Below are positions 6,207 to 12,583 of a stretch of 19,238 bases of DNA, in pieces (within the stretch, counting starts at the first letter, position 1; each line of letters opens with the position of its first letter). The notes under the pieces were generated by a model. It did not search any database and was not told where the DNA came from. It saw only the letters and a list, made by a program, of their open reading frames with translations. The DNA is from Deinococcus sp. YIM 134068 (GTDB taxonomy: Bacteria > Deinococcota > Deinococci > Deinococcales > Deinococcaceae): positions 1-19,238 of the forward strand of contig NZ_JAZHPF010000037.1 of the NCBI RefSeq assembly GCF_036543075.1, in the 5' to 3' direction. The position numbers and the translations under genes were made by a program.

Positions 6207-6237
6207 CCCTCAGCGTCCGGCCAGACAAGTCTGAGGG
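6207..6237 (+). promoter_or_regulatory. Stem-loop in leader of small ORF
   Basis: CCCTCAG (6207-6213) can pair with CTGAGGG (6231-6237) around a 17-base loop, just after the XRE stop and just before the ribosome site of the gene at 6256. There is no T-run after it, so a classic terminator is unlikely. It may be an attenuator or RNA stabiliser. Structure inferred by eye only. Confidence 0.35.
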
Positions 6238-6255
6238 GAACCGAGGTGAGTTCCC

Positions 6256-6468
6256 ATGAACGATAGCACGCCGTTTGCTCAGCAGTCAGGACCTTGTAAC
6301 AACGACCGGACAATACTGCCCGGAAATGACCGCCCTCAGACCCTCCCCTGCATGTTCGCCCCGCTCTGTCCGCAATTCGCGCCAGACCGGGGCGAACGTC
6401 GTTCCTCCCCGGATGAAGGCATGACAGAGCGAGAGTCAGAAGCCTTCTGGGCATGGGTGCGCGGATGA
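6256..6468 (+). CDS. Small hypothetical protein upstream of rep gene
   Basis: A 70-aa ORF with a good ribosome site (GAGGTGA before ATG 6256). The sequence is polar, Pro/Asn/Arg-rich, with two Cys in PCMFAPLC and an ending ESEAFWAWVRG. No known domain. It contains operator-like palindrome B (6306-6323). Its TGA stop overlaps the ATG of a six-codon ORF (ATGA at 6465) that in turn overlaps the rep start. This ORF could therefore work mainly as a translated leader controlling rep, or encode a small regulator. Function unknown. Confidence 0.5.
   Translation: MNDSTPFAQQSGPCNNDRTILPGNDRPQTLPCMFAPLCPQFAPDRGERRSSPDEGMTERESEAFWAWVRG
6306..6323. promoter_or_regulatory. Operator-like palindrome B
   Basis: CCGGACA-ATAC-TGCCCGG, an inverted repeat with one mismatch between arms and a four-base spacer. 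On the opposite strand, palindrome A reads CCGGACAGAACTGCCCG, nearly the same sequence. It lies inside the small ORF at 6256, between the XRE and rep genes. Confidence 0.45.
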
Positions 6469-6485
6469 AAGAGGCCCGTTCTTGA
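6465..6485 (+). CDS. Six-codon leader peptide coupling to rep
   Basis: ATG AAA GAG GCC CGT TCT TGA encodes MKEARS. Its ATG overlaps the stop of the upstream ORF (ATGA), and its TGA overlaps the TTG start of the rep-like gene (TTGA at 6482-6485). AGAGG inside it serves as the ribosome site for the TTG. Short coupled leaders set initiator synthesis in some plasmids (for example tap-repA of IncFII), so a similar role is plausible. It is a chance-size ORF and unproven. Confidence 0.3.
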   Translation: MKEARS

Positions 6486-7747
6486 GACTTCCCCACATCA
6501 CCGCCGAGCAGACCGCGAAGGAAGCAGCCCGGCGGCAACTCCTCGACCGTCAACGGGCGGCGCTGCTACGGGGGGAGTCTCCCCCTCAGAGTGCCCCTCG
6601 CCCCGAGCAGCCCGGCACCGCGCAACCCGTCCTCATGCCCATGAGCCGTGTGGACTCTCTGCGCCTGTTCTGGCCGCTTAGGAAATCGGTGAAAGCTCGC
6701 CCGGTGCGGGCCTTCTACCGGCCCCCGACGCTGGCCGCTCCCGTGACCTTCGGGTATCACCGGATGGGCGGCGTGCTGCCCGAGCTGCGCCGTGCGGGGG
6801 TCTCCCGCGAGTGGCAACGGCTCCTCTCCAGTGTGAGCGCCGCTGGATGCGCTGGAGGGCGCGTGCTGGGCAACCAGGGGCGCAACCTCTCGCGGATTGT
6901 GGAGGGGCTGCGCTCGCGCTGCTACCTGCGGGTCTCGGACTCGGGGCGCCCGCTGTCAGCCCGTGAGCAAGTCGTCTTGGTGGTGGAGAGCAAGGGGGAG
7001 AGTGGGGAGAGCTTCGCGCGGGACCTCGGCATGTCCCCCTCGACCTTCTACGAGGCGCTACGCCACCCGCTCGCCTACTTATGGATCAGGACCCAGAAAG
7101 TCCAACAGACAGACCTTGACGGTGCCCGGCGCAACGTAGCGACGTGCTTCACCGTGGCGCTCTACGACCCGCCTCTGCCTGGGGACCTGGAGACGGCCTG
7201 CTACGCGGAGCCAGTGGAGGAGAGCGGTGTTTTCGTCGTCCCAGTGTGTATCTCCGAAGATGACAGGACTAAAAAGAACCCAACACCACTTACGAAGAAC
7301 GAAGAGGCCTGTGGAAAACTCCCAGCACGCCCCGGAGGGGCAGAAAACCCCGTCCAGGAGTGGGAAAACGCGGCGGCAATGCCAGATAGGGGCGTGCCCG
7401 AATCACACGACGGAGGAAAAGACGTGGCTCGTGAATTGCTTCACGTAGTACGCCCTGATCTGTGGGAACTGGCGGGGCACATGGCCGTCCAACTCGGCGA
7501 GCGGGAGCCGAGGGCAGCCCGGTTCGTGTACTACCGCGCGTTGCTCTGGCTGGGGTATCAGACCGTTCGCAAGGAGTACATCACCGTCGAGCGGCATGTA
7601 TCGAAAGGCCGCGACGTGCGGAATCAAGGGGCGCTCCTCGTGGCGAGGTTGAACCGGAGGGCACGCGCCAAGCACGGCCTGAACTTGCGGGAGCTGCCGT
7701 TCAGCGGCCCACCAACCGCGAGTACGGCAGAAGGGGTGAAAGCATGA
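6482..7747 (+). CDS. Probable replication initiator / DNA-binding protein
   Basis: A 421-aa protein, the largest in the early region. The TTG start is supported by AGAGG seven bases upstream and by the TTGA overlap with a tiny leader ORF. An HTH-like segment is visible at about residues 175-197 (ESFARDLGMSPSTFYEALRH). Residues about 255-310 look like a polar linker. The C-terminal 100 residues (LLHVVRPDLWELAGHMAVQL, ARFVYYRALLWLGYQTVRKE, RAKHGLNLRELPF) form a second compact helical region. There is no HUH rolling-circle motif, Walker motif or polymerase motif. The role is inferred from size, DNA-binding segment, tight translational control and absence of any other replication gene. Confidence 0.5.
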   Translation: MRLPHITAEQTAKEAARRQLLDRQRAALLRGESPPQSAPRPEQPGTAQPVLMPMSRVDSLRLFWPLRKSVKARPVRAFYRPPTLAAPVTFGYHRMGGVLPELRRAGVSREWQRLLSSVSAAGCAGGRVLGNQGRNLSRIVEGLRSRCYLRVSDSGRPLSAREQVVLVVESKGESGESFARDLGMSPSTFYEALRHPLAYLWIRTQKVQQTDLDGARRNVATCFTVALYDPPLPGDLETACYAEPVEESGVFVVPVCISEDDRTKKNPTPLTKNEEACGKLPARPGGAENPVQEWENAAAMPDRGVPESHDGGKDVARELLHVVRPDLWELAGHMAVQLGEREPRAARFVYYRALLWLGYQTVRKEYITVERHVSKGRDVRNQGALLVARLNRRARAKHGLNLRELPFSGPPTASTAEGVKA

Positions 7748-8526
7748 GCGAACGAGCAACACCACGAAGGAGCGGCACGGGGCGGCGTCTGTCCCCCCGG
7801 TCATCGTCACCGGGCAGCAACACCGGGCAGAGTGTCCGGCAAGCGTCACCGGGCAGCGTCACCATAAAGCCCGGCGAGACCGTCAGGGTGGGTAAAAACT
7901 TCAAGGTCAAGCGTGGCCCCGCCCGTGGGCCGGACGCCTACCCGGTGGAGGTCTGTAGCGTCCGGTTCAAGGACCCGGAGACGGGCCAGTGGGTGAAGCG
8001 ACCGAAGGACGCCCCGGCGCCGGGCAAGACGCGGAAGGGTCGTGCAGTTGACCCCGGCCTGATCGTCATGCGGACGGTGCAGGAAGTCGGGGAGGATCGG
8101 GAAGTGACCGGGGCGCGGGTCGTGCTCGGTGGGCTGCGCGCCGAACAGCGACGGGGCAAGGCGAAAAAGAGCGACGTGCGCGAGACGGAAAAGGAGCTGA
8201 GCCGGGATGCGCTGCGGACGTTCAACCCCCGGCTTGCCGACGAGGTGGACCGCGAACGGATGCACGAGGCGCACCGAAGCGACAAGGCCAAGCGCGGCGC
8301 GTCCACAAAGGCTAGGAACAAGGCCGCCGGGATCGGGAAGAAGCAGAGGCCCGCCGACGTGGTACGAACCGAACTCCTCAGAACCGAGGAACTGGTGCGG
8401 GACGCCCGGCGTCGTCACGACCGCGCAAAGACTGCCGCCGCGAAGACCCGGCACGCGGAGAGCTTGAAAAAGCGTCGGGCCAAACTCGCGCGGCTGCGCG
8501 ACGAGTTCAGGCGGGTGGAGGGGTGA
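7744..8526 (+). CDS. Basic coiled-coil protein after rep
   Basis: A 260-aa protein. The frame is open far upstream, but ATG 7744 overlaps the rep stop (ATGA) and has GGGGTGA just before it. The N-terminal 45 residues are Ser/Arg/Gly-rich with SPGS repeats. Residues about 45-140 contain a compact region (PDAYPVEVCSVRFKDPETGQ). The C-terminal half is very rich in Lys, Arg, Glu and Ala (VRTELLRTEELVRDARRRHD; SLKKRRAKLARLRDEFRRV), predicting a long basic coiled coil. A nucleic-acid-binding helper of replication is plausible. No family is recognised. Confidence 0.65.
   Translation: MSERATPRRSGTGRRLSPRSSSPGSNTGQSVRQASPGSVTIKPGETVRVGKNFKVKRGPARGPDAYPVEVCSVRFKDPETGQWVKRPKDAPAPGKTRKGRAVDPGLIVMRTVQEVGEDREVTGARVVLGGLRAEQRRGKAKKSDVRETEKELSRDALRTFNPRLADEVDRERMHEAHRSDKAKRGASTKARNKAAGIGKKQRPADVVRTELLRTEELVRDARRRHDRAKTAAAKTRHAESLKKRRAKLARLRDEFRRVEG
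7807..7857. repeat. CACCGGGCA repeats at 13-bp phase, with palindrome C
   Basis: CACCGGGCAG starts at 7808, 7821 and 7847, that is 13 and 26 bases apart. The second copy is the left half of palindrome C, CCGGGCA-GAG-TGTCCGG (7823-7839). The inverse form GCCCGGTGA occurs twice at 13-bp spacing at 9120 and 9133. The repeats encode SPGS/TGQ residues, so coding constraint may explain part of the pattern. Iteron-like origin or operator array is inference. Confidence 0.4.
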
Positions 8527-8744
8527 CGGTGGGCGTTCAGGCGACCACGGCGGAGTTAGTCGAAATCCGCACGCTGCTCATCGCAGTTTCGCGGCTTGCC
8601 GAGGTCAATGCGGCCTTCCAGCGGCAGGAGGAAGTACCGGGGTACGTCGTCAAGGGGGCTGAGAACGACATGGCGCGGCTCCTCGATGCCGACCCCGTGC
8701 GCCTGCGGATTCTCGCCCTCCAGCTTGGGCCGGTGTCGGGATGA
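8523..8744 (+). CDS. Small helical hypothetical protein
   Basis: A 73-aa protein starting at a GTG that overlaps the previous stop (GTGA) and ending in an ATGA overlap with the next gene. It looks all-helical: residues 8-35 (TAELVEIRTLLIAVSRLAEV) and 45-70 (NDMARLLDADPVRLRILALQ). No known motif is seen. The tight coupling to both neighbours supports it being real. Function unknown. Confidence 0.6.
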   Translation: MTVGVQATTAELVEIRTLLIAVSRLAEVNAAFQRQEEVPGYVVKGAENDMARLLDADPVRLRILALQLGPVSG

Positions 8745-9103
8745 CGGCCCGCCCGGCACGCGCTACGGCCCGCCGGACGCGCCGCACGGTGCGGCCCCGG
8801 TGCAGTCCGGGCCGTGCGCTGTACCGGGCCATCACGCGCAAGGCCTCGCCGCTCAAGGTTGAGGAATTGACGGACGTGGGACTGCTGCGGGTGCTCTTCC
8901 CAGAGGCGGCGGCCCTCGGCCTCGCCGAGCGGCTGGAGCCTCACGGCGGCCTGCGGGGGTTTATCTCTCTCGGTGAGCGCGGCCCCCGCGCGCTGCTGGA
9001 GGTGCCCGGCGTGGATGAGGCAACAGCGGCCCGCGTCCTCGTGTTGTGGGAGGTTGCGGCGCGCATCTCCGAACCGTTCCGCACCGTGTCAGAGGGCGGT
9101 TAA
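8741..9103 (+). CDS. Small protein with RadC-like helix-hairpin-helix
   Basis: A 120-aa protein. The first 35 residues are basic and Arg-rich. Residues about 65-110 (GGLRGFISLGERGPRALLEV, then PGVDEATAARVLVLWEVAARI) closely resemble the helix-hairpin-helix half of RadC/UPF0758 proteins, which bind DNA without sequence preference. The metalloprotease-like half of RadC is absent. It ends the early operon. A DNA-binding accessory protein for replication or recombination is likely, though the exact role is unknown. Confidence 0.65.
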   Translation: MTARPARATARRTRRTVRPRCSPGRALYRAITRKASPLKVEELTDVGLLRVLFPEAAALGLAERLEPHGGLRGFISLGERGPRALLEVPGVDEATAARVLVLWEVAARISEPFRTVSEGG

Positions 9104-9131
9104 AGGATCGGCTCACAACGCCCGGTGAAAG

Positions 9132-9162
9132 TGCCCGGTGACAGTCGCCGGGCATACTGCCC
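9132..9162. promoter_or_regulatory. Operator-like sites D, upstream of secreted protein gene
   Basis: TGCCCGG (9132-9138), nine bases, then CCGGGCA (9148-9154), followed after TAC by TGCCC (9158-9162), giving three half-sites immediately before ATG 9165. The TGCCCGG-N9-CCGGGC arrangement is repeated with identical spacing at 9674-9695. A repressor bound here would block expression of the gene at 9165. Confidence 0.55.
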
Positions 9163-9164
9163 AC

Positions 9165-9638
9165 ATGCACCCACGCGCCCCGCTCGCCCTGCTGCTGACT
9201 CTCTCCGCCGCGAGTGCGGCACCGTTGCTGGGTAGCCGGGGGAGTGTCGCGGAGGGCGGCTTCTGCCAGACCTACGGGTGTGATTTGATCCGGCGGGAGG
9301 TCATTGCGCCGGACCTGCTGGACAACGTGAGCTACGACTACCGCTTGCGCGGTGGGGGTGGTGTCGTCGTCGTGAGGAATCACGAGCGGCGGGTGGAGAG
9401 TGCGCTCCTGTACGGCACTCCCTTCACTGGCAACCTTGCGCGCGACTTCACCCGGACCTTCGCGGGGGTGGCCTTCGAGCCGTCGAGCGTGCGGCGGTGC
9501 ATGAGCCGGGCGTCGGACGCGGGGGAGCTGCTGGCCTCGGGTGCCGTCCTGAATAGGGCCTATCAGGTCGTCTGCTACAGGATCGGCGGACGGTCCCTCC
9601 TGGCAGTGGAGATGAAGACGGACTCCCCCGTTTTCTAA
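9165..9638 (+). CDS. Secreted hypothetical protein
   Basis: A 157-aa protein with a typical Sec signal peptide: HPR, then LALLLTLSAASAA, with likely cleavage near residue 19. ATG 9165 is preferred over the in-frame GTG 9138 because only the former gives a normal signal peptide and leaves the operator region untranslated. The mature part has three or four Cys (FCQTYGCD; RRCMSR; VVCYR) and is beta-rich, with no catalytic motif. It is a monocistron with its own operator-like sites, between the early and virion operons. It could alter the host surface in the lysogenic state, such as superinfection exclusion (inference). Confidence 0.65.
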   Translation: MHPRAPLALLLTLSAASAAPLLGSRGSVAEGGFCQTYGCDLIRREVIAPDLLDNVSYDYRLRGGGGVVVVRNHERRVESALLYGTPFTGNLARDFTRTFAGVAFEPSSVRRCMSRASDAGELLASGAVLNRAYQVVCYRIGGRSLLAVEMKTDSPVF

Positions 9639-9663
9639 CGATCACCACATTAAAAATCGGGAG

Positions 9664-9696
9664 TTGGGCAGAGTGCCCGGCTAAAGCGTCCGGGCG
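9664..9696. promoter_or_regulatory. Operator-like sites E, upstream of virion operon
   Basis: TTGGGCA-GAG-TGCCCGG (9664-9680) is an inverted repeat, and CCGGGCG (9690-9696) follows nine bases later. Both AGTGCCCGG and the N9-CCGGGC spacing match the site at 9132. It precedes a candidate -10 (TACATT) by about ten bases, so it covers the expected -35 position. Confidence 0.55.
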
Positions 9697-9705
9697 TCTT
9701 AGCCT

Positions 9706-9711
9706 TACATT
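9706..9711 (+). promoter_or_regulatory. Candidate -10 of late (virion) promoter
   Basis: TACATT fits the TANNNT form of -10 elements. It lies in the 102-base gap before the first virion-operon gene at 9741, just after the operator-like sites. No convincing -35 is visible, so the promoter may need an activator or be weak. This is the only sizeable untranslated gap before nearly 9 kb of linked late genes. Confidence 0.3.
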
Positions 9712-9740
9712 CACCTAACGCTCACGCGCACCATACGTGG

Positions 9741-10067
9741 GTGAGTCTCGTCCTGGTAGACAAAAACACGAAGGTAGGCGGCTTGGTCCAAGTCCGCTAC
9801 CAGACGGACAGTGCGGCAGGCCGCGCGGTCCTCGCCAAGTTGGCGACCGTGAATAGCCTGTGGAACAAAGCTATTCCGATCCTTGAACGCGAGCTGTCCG
9901 CGAAGTTGGGCCGGACAGTGAAGCTCCTCAGCGGGAACTACGTCAAGCAGAGCAAGGGCGTCGTCTCGTACCACGGGGCAGTCCCGATCCCCGGCGCTAC
10001 CTACCTCCAGCGCAAGGGGTACGACGCCGTGAAGGGTGAATTTTACGTCTGGGTGGTCATCAAATGA
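9741..10067 (+). CDS. First gene of virion operon, unknown function
   Basis: A 108-aa protein starting at GTG 9741. Mixed alpha/beta composition: VLVDKNTKVGGLVQVRYQ at the N-terminus, an amphipathic helix (LAKLATVNSLWNKAIPILER), and a beta-rich C-terminus (GEFYVWVVIK). No membrane segment or known motif is seen. Its ATGA overlap with the first membrane protein places it in the virion operon. It could be a minor structural or assembly protein, but the function is not recognised. Confidence 0.6.
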   Translation: MSLVLVDKNTKVGGLVQVRYQTDSAAGRAVLAKLATVNSLWNKAIPILERELSAKLGRTVKLLSGNYVKQSKGVVSYHGAVPIPGATYLQRKGYDAVKGEFYVWVVIK

Positions 10068-10522
10068 TCCCCGCCGCTCAGCTCATCCTCTCCCTGGCCG
10101 TGACCCTCTTCGGGTCGAAAATCCTGGGCCTCCTCAACCTCACGCCCCCCTCGTCCTCCGCCAGCTCTGAGGGCCGCGTGTACGTCATGGCGGATCACCC
10201 GGCGGCCACTGCGACGAACAGCACCACGACCGCAACCACCCCGACGACGGGCACGACATCCGGTACCACCTCCGGCACCACTGCCACGTCTCCGACCGTG
10301 AAGGAGATCGCGGCGGATGTGGCCCGGCAGCCCTGGTCCATCTGGGGAGTTGCGGCCCTCTGCCTTGCGGCACCGCTGCTGATCGCCCAGGTACGCGCTG
10401 GAGGTCACGAAGTCGCGGGCGGGCTGCGGAGTGTGTACGACGAGGGGCAGAACGTTTACAGGCGGGTGGACCGGGCCGACGATTACGTGGGCAACCGCTC
10501 CCGCCGAAACCGGAGGGCATGA
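10064..10522 (+). CDS. Two-TM putative virion membrane protein
   Basis: A 152-aa protein with membrane segments at residues about 3-24 and 92-110, separated by a Thr/Ser-rich linker (residues 48-78, with TTGTTSGTTSGTT). The C-terminal 40 residues are charged and rich in Arg. Hydrophobic segments flanking a Thr-rich spacer recur in several proteins of this operon. Likely a component of the internal membrane of the virion (inference from family and context). Confidence 0.7.
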   Translation: MIPAAQLILSLAVTLFGSKILGLLNLTPPSSSASSEGRVYVMADHPAATATNSTTTATTPTTGTTSGTTSGTTATSPTVKEIAADVARQPWSIWGVAALCLAAPLLIAQVRAGGHEVAGGLRSVYDEGQNVYRRVDRADDYVGNRSRRNRRA

Positions 10523-10523
10523 G

Positions 10524-10985
10524 ATGGACCCCTCCAGAATGCTCAAGAAGGGGGCTGCGGCCCTACCCCCGGCCTCTGAGTCCACTCCGACCCCTGCCGA
10601 CCTCTCCACGACCCTTACAACGGCAAACGTACCCGATTCGGTGCCCGTCACGTCCGTCCCAGCCGTCGAAGCCGGGCCGATCAACGGCCCCCTGGACCCG
10701 GTGACGGAAGCCGTGCTAGGGGAGATTCCCGACCGGCCCAAGCCGAGCACCGAGAAGACGACTCCCGCCGCGCTGGAGGCCGAGGAGCAACCCGCCCCCG
10801 AGAAGAAGGGGAAGGGGCTGTGGATCGCGGGCGCGGCCCTCGGCCTCGTCGCCCTGGTCGTGGGCGGTGCCCGCGCGGCGCGCGGCGCTAGCCCGGCGGC
10901 CCCCACCACTCCGCCTCCTGCCGCTCCAGCAGCTCCCGCCGCGCCAATCCCCACGGCTCGGACGGGCGGGACGGTGATTGGATGA
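10524..10985 (+). CDS. Single-TM protein with Pro/Ala-rich arms
   Basis: A 153-aa protein. ATG 10524 is chosen because GGAGG lies nine bases upstream, although the frame is open earlier. Residues 1-95 are Pro/Thr/Glu-rich and probably disordered. KKGKG precedes a membrane segment at 99-114 (LWIAGAALGLVALVVGG), and a Pro/Ala-rich tail follows. It overlaps the next gene by ATGA. Putative virion membrane protein; no named family is recognised. Confidence 0.65.
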   Translation: MDPSRMLKKGAAALPPASESTPTPADLSTTLTTANVPDSVPVTSVPAVEAGPINGPLDPVTEAVLGEIPDRPKPSTEKTTPAALEAEEQPAPEKKGKGLWIAGAALGLVALVVGGARAARGASPAAPTTPPPAAPAAPAAPIPTARTGGTVIG

Positions 10986-11509
10986 CGGCCCCGGACGCTC
11001 AGGTGTTGGACGACCTGCTCCCGCCGCCCGCTCCCGAGGGGGAGGACCTGGTGCCGGAGTTCGAGCCGACCCCCGCCCCCGCTGCCCCCAGGCCGCTCAC
11101 GGACGCGGACCGCGCCAGCATCAACGCGCACATTGAGGGCCTGATTCAAGCCGCCGCCGCTGCGGGCGCGGACACGCTGCCCCCCGAGCTGCGGAACGTG
11201 TACGAACAGTCCTTCACCACGTCGCGCCTGGTGCGTGCCGGGGTTCAGGCGACCGGCATAGGTCCGGCCCTCCACGAACTGATGCCCTCGGATGGGACGG
11301 AGGCCGCCGGACCCATCAAGCAGCTTCACCCTATCGCCCGCGTGCTGTTGGGCGTAGGCGTGCTCGCCGTCGCGTCACTCCTCCAAAGGAAGCAGGTGCT
11401 CAGTGCGTATCAACTCCACGCAAGCCGTAACGCTGGGGGGCCTGCTGGCCCTGCTAGCGGCGGCCTCGGCGTACCGGTCAACCACGGCCAGTACGGGGGC
11501 CACCATTAA
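10982..11509 (+). CDS. Single-TM virion membrane protein candidate
   Basis: A 175-aa protein. The first 40 residues are acidic and Pro-rich. Residues 42-110 are helical (DADRASINAHIEGLIQAAAA; NVYEQSFTTSRLVRAGVQAT). A membrane segment lies at 118-134 (IARVLLGVGVLAVASLL). The last 36 codons are shared, in another frame, with the start of the M23 peptidase gene. The Gly/His-rich tail (NHGQYGGHH) is encoded in that overlap. Function unknown. Confidence 0.65.
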   Translation: MTAPDAQVLDDLLPPPAPEGEDLVPEFEPTPAPAAPRPLTDADRASINAHIEGLIQAAAAAGADTLPPELRNVYEQSFTTSRLVRAGVQATGIGPALHELMPSDGTEAAGPIKQLHPIARVLLGVGVLAVASLLQRKQVLSAYQLHASRNAGGPAGPASGGLGVPVNHGQYGGHH

Positions 11510-12134
11510 GCCGTCAACGTCGGGCACTCCCGTCAATGGGGCGGTGTCCGTGGTGTTGCCGGGCGGACCGTCCGGCGTGACGTACTGGCCTCTGCGTGGC
11601 GTGAAGACGCCCCACGCGACGACCTTTCTTGATTCCGGCTACTTCGCGGGCTACCCCAATTCTGCGGGCTTGCCCACCCAACCGGCGCTCAAGGGCTACC
11701 GGCACACCGGAACGGACATGAACGGTCCCGGCGCGTGCAACTCCGACGAGGGAGACGCGCTTTACACCGTCCGGGAGTGTCAGGTGGAGTTCGCCAGCTA
11801 CGCGCAGAACGGCACATGGGGGCCGGTGATCGTGCTGGAGGTCTTCGTGGAGGGCCGCTTCTGGTGGGTCCGGTACGGCCACGTCAACGCGACGAGCAAG
11901 AAGACCGGCGCAACGGTGAAGGTCGTCAAGGGGCAGAAGCTCACGGCGCGTCAAGTGCTGGGCTTCGTGGGGCGCGGCTCCTGGCCCTGCGCTCATCTGC
12001 ACATCGACGTTTTCCACGCTAAGCCCCCCTCGTGGCTGTGGTGGCCCACCCGGTACGGTGCCGCCGCCGAGGTCACGAAGTATTGCACCGATCCGGACGC
12101 TTGGCTGCGCCGGTTACAGGCGGTGAGTCCATGA
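11403..12134 (+). CDS. Membrane-anchored M23 endopeptidase
   Basis: A 243-aa peptidoglycan peptidase. The GTG at 11403 is chosen because a membrane anchor follows at once (residues 8-23, AVTLGGLLALLAAASAY); the next in-frame ATG would remove it. The zinc site of the M23 (lysostaphin-like) family is visible: H101 and D105 in HTGTD, and H198 and H200 in AHLHID, with H160 in RYGHV as the further conserved His. M23 enzymes cut peptide cross-links, complementing the glycan-cutting enzyme at 2391. The start overlaps the upstream gene by 107 bases. Virion-associated entry enzyme or lysis enzyme (inference). Confidence 0.85.
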   Translation: MRINSTQAVTLGGLLALLAAASAYRSTTASTGATIKPSTSGTPVNGAVSVVLPGGPSGVTYWPLRGVKTPHATTFLDSGYFAGYPNSAGLPTQPALKGYRHTGTDMNGPGACNSDEGDALYTVRECQVEFASYAQNGTWGPVIVLEVFVEGRFWWVRYGHVNATSKKTGATVKVVKGQKLTARQVLGFVGRGSWPCAHLHIDVFHAKPPSWLWWPTRYGAAAEVTKYCTDPDAWLRRLQAVSP

Positions 12135-12583
12135 AAATGAAGCTGAGTTCCGATTGGCTGCGAATCGCAGGTATGGGCCTGATGCTGGGCCTGAGCCTCG
12201 TCCTAGACGCCTACGCAGAGCGGGCGGAAGAGGAGCGGGAGCGCCGCGCGCTGGAGTTCCGCGAGTGGCTGGAGACGCCCGAAGGCCTGGAGTGGCAGGC
12301 CGAGCAGCACGCGCAATGGATGGCCGCTGAGGGCCACATCTACGCGGACTACCCCGACGACCTGGACGACGAGGACCTGCCCATCTTCGAGCAGACGCCC
12401 CCCGTGGTCGAGCGTCCCCCGTGCCCTTGTGCAGCTCGTCGAGCAGCCCCCGCGCCGGACGGCCCCTGTCCCTGCGCGGCCCGTCGAGCGGCCCGTGAGG
12501 CAGCCCGGCGTGTGGCGACGGACGACGCGGACGTGCGGGAGCTGACGGCGGCTCCGCTCGCCCCGGAGGACATGACGGAATGA
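12131..12583 (+). CDS. Membrane protein with charged helix and CPC repeats
   Basis: A 150-aa protein; ATG 12131 overlaps the peptidase stop (ATGA). There is a membrane segment at residues about 9-28, then a long charged helix (AERAEEERERRALEFREWLE), an acidic stretch (DYPDDLDDEDLP), and two copies of PCPCAARRAA separated by six residues. The paired Cys-Pro-Cys motifs could bind metal or form disulfides. It immediately precedes the packaging ATPase with an ATGA overlap and could anchor or gate it at the membrane vertex (inference). No family is recognised. Confidence 0.65.
   Translation: MKMKLSSDWLRIAGMGLMLGLSLVLDAYAERAEEERERRALEFREWLETPEGLEWQAEQHAQWMAAEGHIYADYPDDLDDEDLPIFEQTPPVVERPPCPCAARRAAPAPDGPCPCAARRAAREAARRVATDDADVRELTAAPLAPEDMTE

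Noticed and set aside
6207..6237. Stem-loop considered as an intrinsic terminator
   Set aside because: Only seven base pairs, a long loop, and no following T-run. A ribosome site follows closely instead.
7462..7743. N-terminal extension of the coiled-coil gene into rep
   Set aside because: The upstream frame is Arg/Gly-rich shadow sequence of rep. ATG 7744 has an ATGA overlap and a ribosome site.
10043..11329. Long antisense ORF of 428 codons
   Set aside because: It lies opposite four coupled plus-strand genes with TM segments. Its Gly/Arg/Ala-rich composition is typical of the complementary strand of GC-rich coding DNA.
11560..11577. Further CCGGGC/GTCCGG half-sites in late coding genes (also near 13450)
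   Set aside because: Such GC-rich hexamers are expected by chance inside coding sequence. They have no upstream position or consistent spacing.
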